64,000 nucleotides of DNA, from the NCBI RefSeq assembly GCF_964340395.1, contig NC_135549.1, positions 11,274,842 to 11,338,841 of the forward strand, read 5' to 3'. The notes beneath the pieces are model-generated. The model ran no database searches, was not told the origin of the DNA, and saw nothing but the letters and a program-made list of their open reading frames with translations. Positions 33,101 to 45,792 of the stretch are shown here, one piece after another. Position 1 is the stretch's first letter; the number at the start of each line of letters is the position of its first letter. The position numbers and the translations under genes are program-made. This stretch comes from Glandiceps talaboti. Its lineage: Eukaryota > Hemichordata > Enteropneusta > Spengelidae.

Positions 33101-35132
33101 AAAGAACTTTTGCCAATATAATGGCAATCAACTTCATTGTATTAGATGACATCATTTCCAACGAATATAAAATGAGTGATCAGAATTAAACTTGAGTTTC
33201 AATAATACTGGCGTATAGCAAAATAAGGGGGAGCTGTTGGAAATTGAAACGAAGCAACAGCTTTTCTAGTGCGAGCTGAGTCTTTGTCCCTTGGAAAGTC
33301 GATCCAAGAGATCCTAGTACTTGGCTGTACCTTTCTAAAACAAATGAAATGTAGTGGTGAGACGTTACCGGTGGAGTGTAAGATAGAGAAGACCGGGTAA
33401 AAATTATGGTTGGAGAATATTGGCTTAGATGGCGGAGTAGCACAAAAGTGGTAACTGTTATGTTTTAAATTCCACGCTCTTTTCATTCGGCTATATGCCA
33501 GTACAGTGCACAAGACTTTCATGAGAGTTGACAGCCAGACTCAAGTCATTATACTGTTTTTTCATAAATACATATCATGTTACTAATTTTCCTGAAATTA
33601 AGATTAACGACCATACTTGTTATTTCAATTACCATTTGGAGGCAAATTACACTGGTTTTAATGTAATAATTTACCAACCCATCAACTCTGAATTTGATAA
33701 TTTAAGAATATGATACATTTAGGAAATACTGAGATAAGCGCCACTGGCGGTTTACATATTCAATAATGATAAATGTTTTCAGTATTCATTAACTACAAGT
33801 CAGCCATATCTGTATGAAACACTTACTTCGTACACGTACTATGTACAACCTACATACAGGATTGGAAAGAAACTAATCAAACATATACATCATGTTAAGC
33901 ATACCATAGTATGTGCAATTGTTTATATTAATGATACACATTGCCAACAGCTGCCAAATATTTTGTCAATGCACACAGCAAAGTGAAATTTCTTTTTAAG
34001 GATCGACCTGTGTTTAGCTTAAAAATAAAACAGTAATTAAATGTTTTGCATCCATGATCAGCCACGATTTTGCTAGCACAATTTTGCAGATGCTTCGTGT
34101 GGTGCATTTGTTTTCAGAATGGACATTGTTTATAGTACACTCAGCGAGAAAATATTCAGACTGCTCTCATCATAGTGTACCTTATGACGGACTGTTGTAG
34201 AGTTTGACATATTAGCCCACAGTACAGAATTATCTAGCGATGATATTTTGCATAACATAATGTAACTTTTAACCAATAAAATTGCGCGTATCATTGTAAT
34301 TCGTAATTGCGTTGGAAATGAATTTTAAGAGTGTATACTAATGCTGGTATGAATATAAAATATGTTGGTACAGGACTGCCCCACTCCTGTCCAACAGCCG
34401 TTATTTACAGTTACCAGTCGATGATTGTCAATGTGGTTTTAGTATGTCAGCCATTTGATGTCATTTTTCGTCCTATAAAACAGAACATCAGAAGTGTTCT
34501 CCAGGCTTAAATAAAATCATTCGAAAGTATCTACATATCTTGGCCTATTCCCCAATAGATTGGCATCGTCATTGTCCTTCCCCAGGATTAACACTTACAA
34601 GATACGGCTTTCTGTGTTTAGCCTTTACGTATAGAAACGCAATTCACGCCGTTACTACAATACACAACTACTCTGTGATGAAATGCAACATACCCACAAT
34701 GCACTTCCTTAAACCAGGTAGTTGTATACATTGCGTGGTTGGATAAGTAATCTTACTTATCGGCTGACAGTATCCACGTCTTATATCCGACTCCAATGCT
34801 GAACAAAGGTATGTAAGATTATATTAATCATATCATTCATATCTTTTATTTATTATAGCTACATTTAAGATTTATATGAGATTCATAGAATGGTTGATAT
34901 TTAAAGGATGGATCACCTAAGATGACCTCTAATTGGGCTCCCTATCCATATATCCTCTAAGGTTTATTTCAATGATGGAAGGCAGATTGTAAACTGGATC
35001 TGACACAAGGGATTCCAAATTTCCAATCTTTACAGGACGATTAGTTGTATGTAGTATACACTATCTAGTATATTTATATGATGGTAGCATATGCGATATA
35101 GTTGTTATTATGTATATAAAGCAAACACACAC
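27157..35132. other. Eight-kilobase intergenic region, no gene recognised
   Basis: Contains a (CAGT/CAAT)n patch at 28003-28064 and a 20-bp tandem pair at 30357-30394 (GTTTGAGACACACA). Arms of 10 bp at 30218-30227 and 30281-30290 are palindromic. The short dispersed repeat at 34187-34234 is shared with 13371-13421. Overlapping minus ORFs at 33186-33522 show no recognisable domain. I see no gene. Confidence 0.55.
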
Positions 35133-35268
35133 GAAGAAGAAGAAGAAGAAGAAGAAGAAGAAGAAGAAGAAGAAGAAGAAGAAGAAGAAGAAGAAGAAGA
35201 AGAAGAAGAAGAAGAAGAAGAAGAAGAAGAAGAAGAAGAAGAAGAAGAAGAAGAAGAAGAAGAAGAAG

Positions 35269-35299
<31 letters not shown>
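35133..35299. repeat. (GAA)46 followed by (CAA)n
   Basis: 35133-35270 is 46 pure GAA units and 35271-35299 is CAA. The poly-Glu, poly-Lys, poly-Leu and poly-Ser frames are artefacts. Long GAA/TTC tracts form triplex (H-DNA) structures and are length-unstable (established knowledge). Confidence 0.98.
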
Positions 35300-37340
35300 G
35301 AAACTGCACTGAGCAGCAGCAGTAAACAACCACAATATGAAAACATAACATTACGTGAACAGTAAGCATTCGTGGTTTAGGCTATTGTAACTGGTAAATT
35401 GGCTAATTGCGAAATGTGGTTAAAATTACACTGTGAGTAAGGTAAGTTATTTTAATTGACTCTATCACAAACCGTATACCGCCAGTCGTTAAAATGTAAA
35501 TGGGGTCATGTTTCAATGCAATGCTGTAAAATATGCAAACATGTTACAAATAAGGTCATGATTACATGTCTGTGAATATTATGAACACTAATTGTTGTTT
35601 TTGCTAACCGTTATCAAGAAATTTACATCAGCAAAATTACGTATATATTTGATTATAGTGAAAACACATATCAGATTACTTTCGTCCATCCTGTATAGTC
35701 CCAATCACATGCTAATCGTCTCTTTATCTTTACGTATATGACATGTTTTAAAGACGCATCTTATCAAATATCACACTAATCGGCCTTTATGTCAATTTGA
35801 CTTTCAGTCTTCTCCGAACAAATTGTAACTGATCCGTAATGTTCCATATGTTCAGAGGGGTTGTTCAATAGAGGCATATTAGATAGCTGTAAAACTATAC
35901 TTCTTTTACAGATCCCAAACACTCATTTATCTTTTTCAAATAATGTCTTACGGATGGTCTTTACGCGGATTATTTCTCATTCCGTTTGATGTATGGAAGC
36001 AGTCATTAAATTCAAACAAACGGCATTAGTAATCTATAAGCTTATAGAATTCCATGTGCGAATTGAGAGCACTGCCGTTGGATAGGTTCTAAGTCATATG
36101 GTGGATTGACAAAATCATCTAAAAGTAATGGCACCCGTTATCACCACACCAAATTTCATGTAACCTACAGTGGGATAAGTAGACTGTCATGAAACAAATT
36201 CTCGTTTAAATATTAAGAAAACAAGTAATTATGTTATAATTATTATGAAAATTAGACTAACTGATATACAAGAGCGTCATGAAAGATTTGTGTGCCAGAT
36301 TTCATTGTCGAAACATAAATAAGCGTTCATTCGGGAGAGTAAAACAGTCACGTTGAAACAAGGCCATAAATCTGAACTCTAAAAAGATTTGCTTTACATA
36401 TTCATTATCAATCAAGACATTACACTCTTTACACAGCTGCGCGACTGTCTCTGTGTATAAGTGTGTGTGCCCATGCTGTGTCTGTCTTTCTACCTGCCAG
36501 GCTGTTTGTCTGTCCGTCCGTCTGTCTTTGCTATCATTATCCTAAGAACCATACAAATGTAATAACATTTGGTACACCTATTTTTGGCTATGCCAAATTG
36601 CAAGGTGATTAATGAAATGTATTTTTCTTTATACCTATAAAACATACTTGCCTAGTAGGTATTCACTGAAGCAATTTTAGCGAATTGCATGTGCAGGAGT
36701 CCGTGCGTGCGTGCGTGCGTGTGTGTGTTCATTTACATTACTAAAATTATAATTTATGCATTTCTAAATTCAGCTTCCAATCTCATGAATCTAACCTTCG
36801 GAACTACTTACATCTAGAATATATTTATCATTGTCTTATGCGAGCTATTACGTGATTGATTAGATCGTTCGTGACAATATGAATTACGATGAATAATTGC
36901 ATCCCAAAACTTGAGTTAATGCCGCATATTTCCGGTTTATTGATAACGTCTATCTATCAACTGATTTTGTATAATGATAATCTGGTATAGATTTCCACAA
37001 TGATAATGTTTTATAGCGATTACACATTCTTTTCAGTAAATTTGAAATTCCAAGTATGGTTTATCTGTAAACTGTTATTGCTCTGAAATATAATAGTAAA
37101 CTACGTCGCTCAGTTAGTGCCAGGGCGCCGATTTATTGAGTCTGTAGTATTTGTTTTGAGACTGTCATTGCAACATTGTATAGCACTGTGTTTAATCAAA
37201 ACAAATACTTAATCAGATATAAAATCTCTCATGATCTGTGTACCAAACACAACAACGTTGTGGAGGTTGGGTTACTTATGAGTGACTGTATGGGAGTGAT
37301 ACATTGTAACTTGCTTGTCTCACAGTCATTGATATGTCAC
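35300..37340. other. Intergenic with simple-sequence patches
   Basis: Includes a degenerate CTGT-rich patch at 36447-36530 and (GTGC)n at 36702-36728. No gene recognised. Confidence 0.6.
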
Positions 37341-37459
37341 ATGTGAAAACTATTTTCAATGACGGTTCCACTATACTCCTAGAGGAAAACATGATGAATG
37401 GTTCAATTATAATGATGTTGCATATACTACACTTTCCATACAACCCTGGTCTTGGTTGT
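37341..37459. repeat. Interspersed repeat, copy 2 of 2 in window
   Basis: Aligns with 11914-12021 with small indels. It lies about 200 bp beyond the 3' end of the LINE and is not part of it. Confidence 0.7.
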
Positions 37460-38469
37460 AGAATCCAAGCATGTGTTTTGTTCCTGGGTAAGAGTGAAAG
37501 GTGAAAATGAGTAATGGTGAAACTGAAGATCATTTCCTCATCCTTTCCTCATATTTGACCTGATTTGATGTGATTAATTTGACAAAACTATTCGGAAATC
37601 CACAAACAAACACGGATATACGATACAACTATCATATTCGCAGGAAAGACAAATAGATACATCACTGAATACCTTTGTCGACGATGACAAAAGGTTTTAA
37701 CAACTTATTTCCACTGTGGTACTCTCACATGAATATCACACAAAGGATAAAAAGAATGTTACAATACAATACACAACAGACAAAATATACTAAAACGACA
37801 AAAGTTGTCAGGACTACATATGGATGAAAATGAAAGTAAAACACGGCCAGAATGTCGGAAATAAACGAACTCACTTTCTTATAATTCAGATAATTTATCA
37901 TACAAAAATTAACTCTAATCTAAAAAGTTGCAAAGGGCTCGCCTTATGAATATATGAATATACGGAATGAATGTTGATATCGTGTTCTGAAGATTGAAAT
38001 ATAAAGGGAGGAAAGAACATAACATAGTGTGGTATAGAGCTTTAGACTGAAATGATCAGAAAGATAACGGGGCACTACCGTTCAGCACTTTAAATATGAT
38101 TTAGTTTTAGTTGATCAACTCTTTGTTCAATAGGAAGCCACCATTAGGCTAGTTGTTTGAAGTGGGTGGACGATATATTAGTTCGTGGATGCAAGTTTAG
38201 CACAAACCTGATCTGGTTTGTAGTTTTGATTTTGTAGGGAGCGTCAAACCTTTTTACAAATAGGAGCATGTGTTGTCATAGTGGCATTGAACAGAGGCTT
38301 AAGCCGACATTTTCCTGGCGTTAAAATAAAACCAAATAGATTTGTGAAACAGGAATTACGATCTGGCATATATCTTTTTTAATTTTTTTTCAAAACTTTC
38401 TAAACCCATCTCCTCGGCACCAAGCGATTGGTTTACATTTGACTGTTGTTTTGCATGATTTGGGTTTAT

Positions 38470-39120
38470 TACACACAAGTTTTAGTTTCGAGTCGGAAGT
38501 AAGCTTACGTTTTGATCCAGACAGACAGAATTGATTCAGTTTTCCTAGTTGTAACGATAATTTGTTGTCAACTAACCATTACTGACTGACTGACATGAGT
38601 TCTCCGCGGCTCCATCTCTCCAAGCTTATTTCCATAAATTAACACGGCAGTCATGAGCATACATAACATTTTTACAGCTGACAGCATATTACATGTCATT
38701 AACATAAATCAAAAACAAAAATAGACCCAAAAAATGGCCCCAAAATAGACATCAGAGGAAAACCTGACACATACAAGCTACTTTCTATCGGTCAAAACAG
38801 ATGAAAACAACAGAATCAGACATACTAATGGCTTTTAATTTACCTAATACGATATCATGGTTCACCGTGTCGAAAGCGTTCTATAAATATAACATGACCA
38901 TTCCTACATAGTTTCCCTTATCCATCTCCATACGTATGTGATCAGTTAAGATCCACATACTATTAGAGAAAATTCTTATCTTCGACACATACAAGTAGAC
39001 AACTGATCATGACTGACTTTTTCGAAAACATTAGGGATTATGCTTAAAATAGACACGGGATGGTAATTACTGACATGTTTTACTGCCCTTTTTATGCACT
39101 GCGACTACTGGTTTGTAGCA
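38470..39120 (-). pseudogene. Reverse transcriptase domain remnant of the LINE
   Basis: Readable blocks, 5' to 3' on minus, are: HKKGSK; NYHPVSILSIIPNVFEK (39019-39068); TDHIRMEMDKGNYVGMV; NAFDTVNHDIVLGKLKAI with the motif-A Asp at 38851-38874; LFLIYVNDM (38692-38724); a motif-C box decayed to YAHD (38650-38663); DNKLSLQLGK (near 38540-38569); and KRKLTSDSKLKLV (38477-38515). At least three frames are needed and in-frame stops occur, including one just before NAFDTV. The catalytic YADD is lost. Confidence 0.93.
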
Positions 39121-39179
39121 ACTGCGCTGAAAAATTGGAATTTTTGTGAAACCTTTGATTTAACAACTATAATTGATCC

Positions 39180-39480
39180 ATAGTCAGAAAGGTCGAAGGA
39201 TTTAGCAGAGGTTTTTTTTCTTTTGAAGAGGAACCAAGCTCCTTTAATGTATTCCAGATCTTCTTAAGACATTGCTTTCCCTCTTCCAGTTTAGCACTGA
39301 AGTACATAGTTTTTTGCATCGTCAATCAGCCTTTGAGTATTATTTCGTTCTCTTTTATATTCACTATAGGTATCAGATATCTTTTTACCTTGAAGCAGAG
39401 AAAAGTTTATCTCTTTTTCTTATATACTATTTAAGGTACTATCATCGATCGATCCATGGCTCGGTTTTTTGTTTCAGACA
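39180..39480 (-). pseudogene. LINE linker region remnant
   Basis: Between endonuclease and reverse transcriptase the minus strand gives EPWID, YIRKRDKLF, YSEYKRERNNTQRLIDDAKN and KLEEGKQCLKKIWNTLKEL in different frames. These match the usual linker of such elements. The plus-strand ORF at 39272-39523 is only its shadow. Confidence 0.8.
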
Positions 39481-39824
39481 GATCTCCTTTAAAAGCGGTA
39501 CCGTATTAGATCTACAGTACTGATGAATAACGACTTAAATCAATTCCAAGCAGAATAGACATACATGCACTCGCATTCAAAAACACGAAACCAATATTAT
39601 ACATTTCGCAGTTTTTCATGAAAATAGTCCTTTGAGTAAGTCTTCAGTGACCTTAGTTTTACAATGGTATGAGTAATCTTTCTAGTACAGTAGATCAATT
39701 GTAGATTTACTGATATGTTACTATCGAGTAAAGTTCTCTATTAATTGTGAAAGGTTCAACACGTGCTTCATGGCGCTCACCAGTCCGTTAATCGTATTCT
39801 TACAATCGGTGACAGTATATTAGT

Positions 39825-40235
39825 ATTAAATTCCCCGGTCAAGATCACTTCTAAATCCATGCAACGATCATTCGTGATACACCGCTGTGATAGACTATAA
39901 AAGTTCGTTTCCTTAGGTGGACGATAACATGTTCAATTAACAATTAATGGGCTTGTTTTTGCCAAAGAATCCCAACCCAGATTGTTTCAAAATCAGTACA
40001 TGCTTTCCTTCGTTGTACGCAATATCACTTCGGATATACATGCAAACTCCCCACCTTCACGATTCCTATCCTTCCTTACAGCCCGATAGTTTGAAATCTC
40101 GATTTCAGGGTCGAATACCGATTCATGAAGCCATGTCTCAGTTATGCCAACCACTGTAGATTTTGTTTCCTACGCAATTAATCGCACCTCAGCAATCTTA
40201 CTCATTAGGCTCCGAACATTAAGATGCAAGATATG
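39825..40235 (-). pseudogene. AP-endonuclease-like domain remnant of the LINE
   Basis: The minus strand reads LHLNVRSLMSKIAEVRLI, a stop, then VVGITETWLHES (the Glu of the TETW block is kept), EISNYRAVRKDRN, NREGGEF, YRPPKETNFYSL and VILTGEFN, where the usual GDFN aspartate is Glu. Order and spacing fit the endonuclease of APE-type LINEs. Confidence 0.93.
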
Positions 40236-40559
40236 CATCTCCTTCCTTTTGAACACATAGTTGCACTGAGTTTTTCTCTGATTCAAAACAGTTTAAATTA
40301 TAGTTTTGAAGATCAGTGACACCGATCTGATCATGGTTGGGAGATTTTACATCAAGCACATATGTGTGGTAGATAGATCTTGATTAACAAGATCATCATA
40401 CCTTTAAATAGGAGAGTCCATTCGGCAATATTATTGGGTGTTGCACCACATTTCGACACCGTATTGTAGTTGGGTTCATCAATTTTCCAGTTAGTGTACG
40501 GCAGAATGCTGCCATCAAGCAAATAATAGTTCTTACCATGCCCACCTATGTATTTTATG

Positions 40560-40632
40560 TGCGTCCATCGTTTGCAGCTGTCGCAGTCTAGGTCTTTGCT
40601 ATTGCTCCTATTCCCTTTTGCACAGATGGTAC
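40560..40632 (-). pseudogene. PHD-like zinc finger remnant at LINE 5' end
   Basis: The minus strand encodes CTIC, then after a spacer CDSCKRWTH, that is CxxC ... CxxCxxWxH. This is the PHD-type finger found before the endonuclease in some CR1-like elements. It supports assignment of the whole remnant to that group. Confidence 0.7.
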
Positions 40633-40680
40633 AAGGGGATTTTGGAATTCGCTATGATGGACCTTGACATGTTACCACTT

Positions 40681-41270
40681 AGCAACAAGGTGAGGAATAT
40701 CATAAAGCTATTTTCATCCACGCACCTGGTGAAGTGTGGCACCTGTCATATAGCATATTGAACAAAACACTGTGAACGTAAGATATAGGGAAAATATCTG
40801 AGATAACAGTAAAACCATCTCTACCAGAGTCTTCACTTTATTGAAAACATGCCGAATTGTTCACTTGTCCATTTAATTGTTGCCTGTTCCTTGCCATGAA
40901 TGACAAAAAAGATACAGTAACACAAAAAAGCAAAAAGAAAACCTCTCTTCCTGGTCGTCATCATGGACATTAGTGCCAGATGCTGCTACAACACAGGTTA
41001 AACGTTCGCAGGCCATATAAAGACGAAAAAACAAAAAGGACAAAAACAAGCAGGGGGACTATTCCATAAAATCACAGCTTTTACTGGCAGACCCAACACA
41101 ATTTCTCAACTTCAAAGACCATTTCAACTAATAGCCTTATGTATTTACTCTTACACATAAATAAACTTCAGAAATGTTCAAGCTATGAACGAAATATTCC
41201 ACTTATAGTAATTTTCACACGCGGAAAGAACAAAGACGGGTTCAAAAACACGTCTCAATGTGTCAGGAGC
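40681..41270. other. Flank upstream of LINE, unassigned
   Basis: May include the rest of the LINE 5' region, but no further protein block could be read. No other gene seen. Confidence 0.4.
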
Positions 41271-41310
41271 ACACACACACACACACACACACACAGATAT
41301 ATATATATAT
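41271..41310. repeat. (AC)n(AT)n microsatellite
   Basis: AC repeat at 41271-41295 followed by AT to 41310. Confidence 0.95.
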
Positions 41311-42183
41311 GCTGGTTACAAAGTACTATCATCGGACAAGGATTAGTTGGGTGGTTTATATGTTACAACGTGTTACACCGAATTCAAATTAAGAGAATGG
41401 TAAAACAATGTTGCTAGTTTATAACGACTAAAGCCCACTTTTATAACCTCTTGTGTCTTTCCTCAATTTAGCAGTTACCAGATGTAAACTGAATGCCTTC
41501 TGTATAAGGGTAAACCTTAAGATTGTTGATCCTCCACGCCTTGTCGAAAAGAAACATTCTGTGCTACCAGACATGACATTGTATATCCATAAGTTAGTAT
41601 ATCAATAAATAAAATGTAGCTTTTATTTGGAACTCCGGCTGACACACATTGTGCCCATCTGCTTCTGCAAAGTTTGGCGTATTTTCAATTCGTTGTAACT
41701 TTCGGTAGAGTCCACCACTTTAAGGCCCCCCCCCCCCTCAAAAAAAGAAGAAAGAACAGTTTGTCTAATTAAAAATGTTTTTTATTTGTTTTTATTCTCA
41801 ACAAACCTGTGACTCAGTCTAATAATTATGGCAGTTACTGTTCTTTTTAATTAGTACTTTAGGGGAAGTGTGTATGTGGGGGCAGATGTCACTTGCTTGT
41901 TCATGATTGGCTATGCAGTTGTCTTCACTGAAGTAGGGAGGGTTATATTTATGTTTCCCCACGAATCTGCAGACTGCATGGGCTGGACAACAAACACACA
42001 CAAAAAAGTCCGACATTTAAGTGATGCGCGTGCTGACCAGAAACAATTCTTTTTGTTGGCCTTTACAGTAAAGACGTAGACCTCAACTGAGCCAGTAAAA
42101 TCAATTTATAAATTGTTAAGATGAATTCTTATGTGCCATAAAGGACTATAGTAAAAAGAATTGACAAAGTCTTAGTGTAACGC
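41311..42183. other. Intergenic, no gene recognised
   Basis: Includes a 12-nt C run at 41726-41737. Opposed short ORFs at 41819-42079 share no recognised motif. Confidence 0.55.
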
Positions 42184-42359
42184 AATCTGATTAAAATATG
42201 ATGTTGTGAAAGCGGTTAGATGTCTTTATTTACCTCTATATCCATCATGTTGTGACATTTGTTTTGTGATCACCGGAACAAAACAAATGCCACAACAGTT
42301 GGAAATGTAAAATAACAGACATCCAGCCCCTTTCACAACATCAGAATTTAATCAGATTG
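42184..42359. repeat. 176-bp long foldback element
   Basis: Left arm 42184-42266 (AATCTGATTAAA ... TTTGTTTTGT) and right arm 42278-42359 (ACAAAACAAATG ... TTTAATCAGATT) pair imperfectly along almost their whole length, leaving a loop of about 11 nt. This is the shape of a MITE or foldback transposon, and transcribed it would give a long hairpin RNA. Confidence 0.88.
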
Positions 42360-43781
42360 AGTGTAGAAAGCGAATGATTTTACTTGGCAGTTGAAGCTGA
42401 CCTGGTTTGACCGATGATCATCCCTAACATCACAAACTGATGTACCAAATTATGTAATATTATATAGAAACAAAATAAAAAAAATAAAAAATTTAATTTG
42501 AAGAGCATTCTTAAGATATAGTCTCATTACCGAAAACTATTAATTACGTAAATTACACTCTTTAATAGTAATGGCATATTTACCTACAACTAATCAGTTC
42601 TAGCCATTACCCTAAAGAACATGTGCACCAAATTTCGTTTGAATTGTGCCAGTCTGAGACGTTTTTAAGAAAATGGTGATAGAAACAAATGCACAGATAG
42701 ACACACACTGACTTTTCATCATAATAATTAGTAATATATAGCCTTCCTTACAGAAGGTAAAAATCAGCTCAACTATATCTTGAGAGATACGTTTGAAAGG
42801 CCTTCATCCAGTTGAACAGTATAGTAAGATTTCAAAGTACATACACCATGTCATTACTATTGCATTTTAATTTTCCTTGAGCCCTCAAGCGGTCGAATAA
42901 TAAGCTGAACTTTGCAGCAGCAAGGATCAATTATACTCGTGTTATAACAGTCATACCGTTATAAGCACGTTGTTACGGCCATGATACATATAAATAGTTA
43001 CATTCTGATTCATATCTTTTTCGATATTGTATTTGCTATAACCTACTACGATAGCAGTTTGTCTCCACGGGAAAACACTTGTAATGTATTATACTATTCT
43101 ACAATTACTAAAAAAGGAAATTGGAACAATCTATTAAACAGTAGGAATGCTGATTGAGCATTATTTTTACGGAAAACTTCTATCTTACAATACAACTTTA
43201 CTTTTTCCAAAAGTTTTTTCGTTATTATACAGTGTATATCTGATGCCATTAACACCATGATTTAAGGACATATTTGTTATGGTTGTGAAATTCATGTTAA
43301 TATTAACAAAAAAACAACCCATTTATCAACTAACTATTAGAATTAGTTAAAGTATTCTACATGTTATGTTTCCATTTATTGATGTATGTACTTCACTTGT
43401 AAACAGTTCATGTGACCAATTTACGGTCGTTTCCTATGCAGAGAATAGGAAGAAAGCATTGAAAAGACATGCGTGATACAATATGTAACAACATTATGAA
43501 GTGATAGCTATTAAATAACCTTTGTAAACAAATTATCTGATATTTATACTTTGTGTGGATTGATACATTTGCTGCATTTTGACACCATTACACTATAGCA
43601 ACGTTACTCCTCAGTTTCATCAGTTATTGGTAACGAATCTCGTTATATTTTCTATATTCTAATCCTTGTACGTTGTATCTTAATAATAATATAATTTGTT
43701 ATGAATAATGTAATCTATCATCAAAAGTACTAAACTAAGTGCCCACTCATCATATCTCATACAGACGAATTTGACAATATA
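42360..43781. other. Intergenic, no gene recognised
   Basis: AT-rich sequence with no ORF, RNA gene or repeat that I can support. Confidence 0.6.
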
Positions 43782-43930
43782 ACTCATCACTTGCCGGTAT
43801 TGACTTATCACTTGAAGGTATTGCTTTATGATATTATGACATAGACTTATAATTTGACCGCAGTGACGTATCTTTTGACAGTATTTACTTATGACTTGAG
43901 GGCATAAACTAATCACTTGTCGTGATTTAC
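43782..43930. repeat. 21-bp degenerate minisatellite, about 7 units
   Basis: Units of about 21 bp, of the form CTTATCACTTGAAGGTATTG, repeat roughly seven times with strong divergence. Because the period is a multiple of three, one minus-strand frame stays open as a seven-residue repeat of the form QVISxYx (ORF 43680-43946). That ORF has no start or domain support and is probably non-coding. Confidence 0.75.
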
Positions 43931-45401
43931 TCTTAGCATCGATCACATGCCAAAAGTGAAGTCAAGTATGGTCAATGTGGTAAAATGACCTGCCATGAAA
44001 GTTAATCCGTGAAGCTTAAATATAAAGCTGACATCATTTCTAAGAAGATTGTCCATTTACCTAGAAATCCAATTAAATAAATAGAAAACACATTAGATAC
44101 GTCAGTACACCTGAAATCACTGCTGACACGAACAAATGTAATTGAATTTATTGTCATATCTTTTGCTCTTTACAACGAATATGAAACATATTGCCTACAC
44201 GTTACGGGTTATTATTGCTACCTGCTGCACTCAGAATAACAGTTTCTGAACGATTCCATTCAATCTTTAGTTCAAGATTGATTTCATCAATCAAACTAAT
44301 GAAGCTTCTAAAATGTAGTATATGTGTTCCCGTCCATTTACCTAAAACCCATGTCTTAGACGTCATGTTGTCATAAGCAAACTATATATATCATTGTCAA
44401 AAGTAAGTTATTTGATGTAATAATTCAATGGCAATGACAAACATTAATACATATACATTCAATGGGATAGATTTGTCAATAGGTAGGTAACCTAGATTTT
44501 TGCTATCTGTAGTTATTGTAACGTATACACGTCAACATCAAATTGTTGGCCAGGAATGCGGTATATTGTAGCTAGTATTAGAGCATATCAATTGGCTAGC
44601 AAGAACGTAGCACTGTATGTATAATCACCTTGTTTCATTTAAACAAAATCGCATTGAATGCACCGATCCGCGACAAGAAGAATATATTAAGTAAGGCCGA
44701 TATCGTACTAAAATGTTATGAAAGACTTTCCTTGCGGCTATAAAAAGGTGACACTGTCTAAGATAGTCCATTTATTAGTAAACATAAATCACATTAAAAC
44801 ATGACTTAGTCAGCTAAAATAAACCATCATATACATATGTTCTTATTGTCCCTAATTATACTGACCGTCAAATTTTAAAATTGCTTGTTCTTTACAATCT
44901 GGCGAAGTGTTTAACGGTTGTTGACACCTTCACCTGCTGTTACCTGAATTCATGGTGACATTTTCTGTGGCTTCATTCGGCAATTCAGATTAGTTTGTTA
45001 ATGGAAGTTTGATAAGATAATATCGAATTGTCAGTTGAGAAATTTAGTTGACAGGTGACCTTAATCTTACAGTCAACATGTCATGATTGTAAAAGCCATA
45101 AATGTAGTTATTTCAATTTAATAGGGTTTACACGATTTAATGATACCTGTCATTGATGGAATCCCCTTTAGACACATGTATTGGGTGCTGTTCATCCTCG
45201 CCCATTGTACAGTTGATGTGGATGTGACAGCTGATCTCAGGCGCTAGGTTCATGTACACAGTTATATTTCATACAGTGTCGGCGCTATATACAAGCTCCA
45301 ATGAATCAGCAAAGCATCCAACAGTCACTTTTGTGGAAATAATTACCTTAACCAGGCCTGTGTCCTTGTATATTCGAAAAGAGGCACATATTTATATATC
45401 A
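43931..45401. other. Intergenic, no gene recognised
   Basis: Only a 61-codon ORF at 44191-44376 without motifs. Confidence 0.6.

Positions 45402-45790
<389 letters not shown>

Positions 45791-45792
<2 letters not shown>

Larger units (their letters stand above)
37660..40680 (-). mobile_element. Degenerate non-LTR retrotransposon (LINE, CR1/L2-like)
   Basis: Reading the minus strand gives every part of a LINE protein in the right order, broken by stops and frameshifts. The order is a PHD-like zinc finger (about 40560-40632), an APE-type endonuclease (39825-40235), a linker (39180-39480), a reverse transcriptase (38470-39120) and a C-terminal segment with LPIEQRVDQLKLNHI (38095-38145). The AT-rich 3' tail (37660-37980) contains ACCACAGTGGAAATAAG. 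The fragments resemble CR1/L2-type elements with an N-terminal PHD finger. It is dead, since no long ORF remains. The exact 5' end and target-site duplications were not found. Confidence 0.9.

Noticed and set aside
33186-33522. Overlapping 85- and 107-codon minus ORFs
   Set aside because: No recognisable motif, signal peptide or splice context; two frames equally open suggests base composition only.
35061-35369. Poly-Glu, poly-Lys, poly-Phe, poly-Leu and poly-Ser ORFs
   Set aside because: Frames through (GAA)n(CAA)n.
39272-40159. Plus-strand ORFs at 39272-39523 and 39947-40159
   Set aside because: Antisense shadows of the minus-strand LINE linker and endonuclease.
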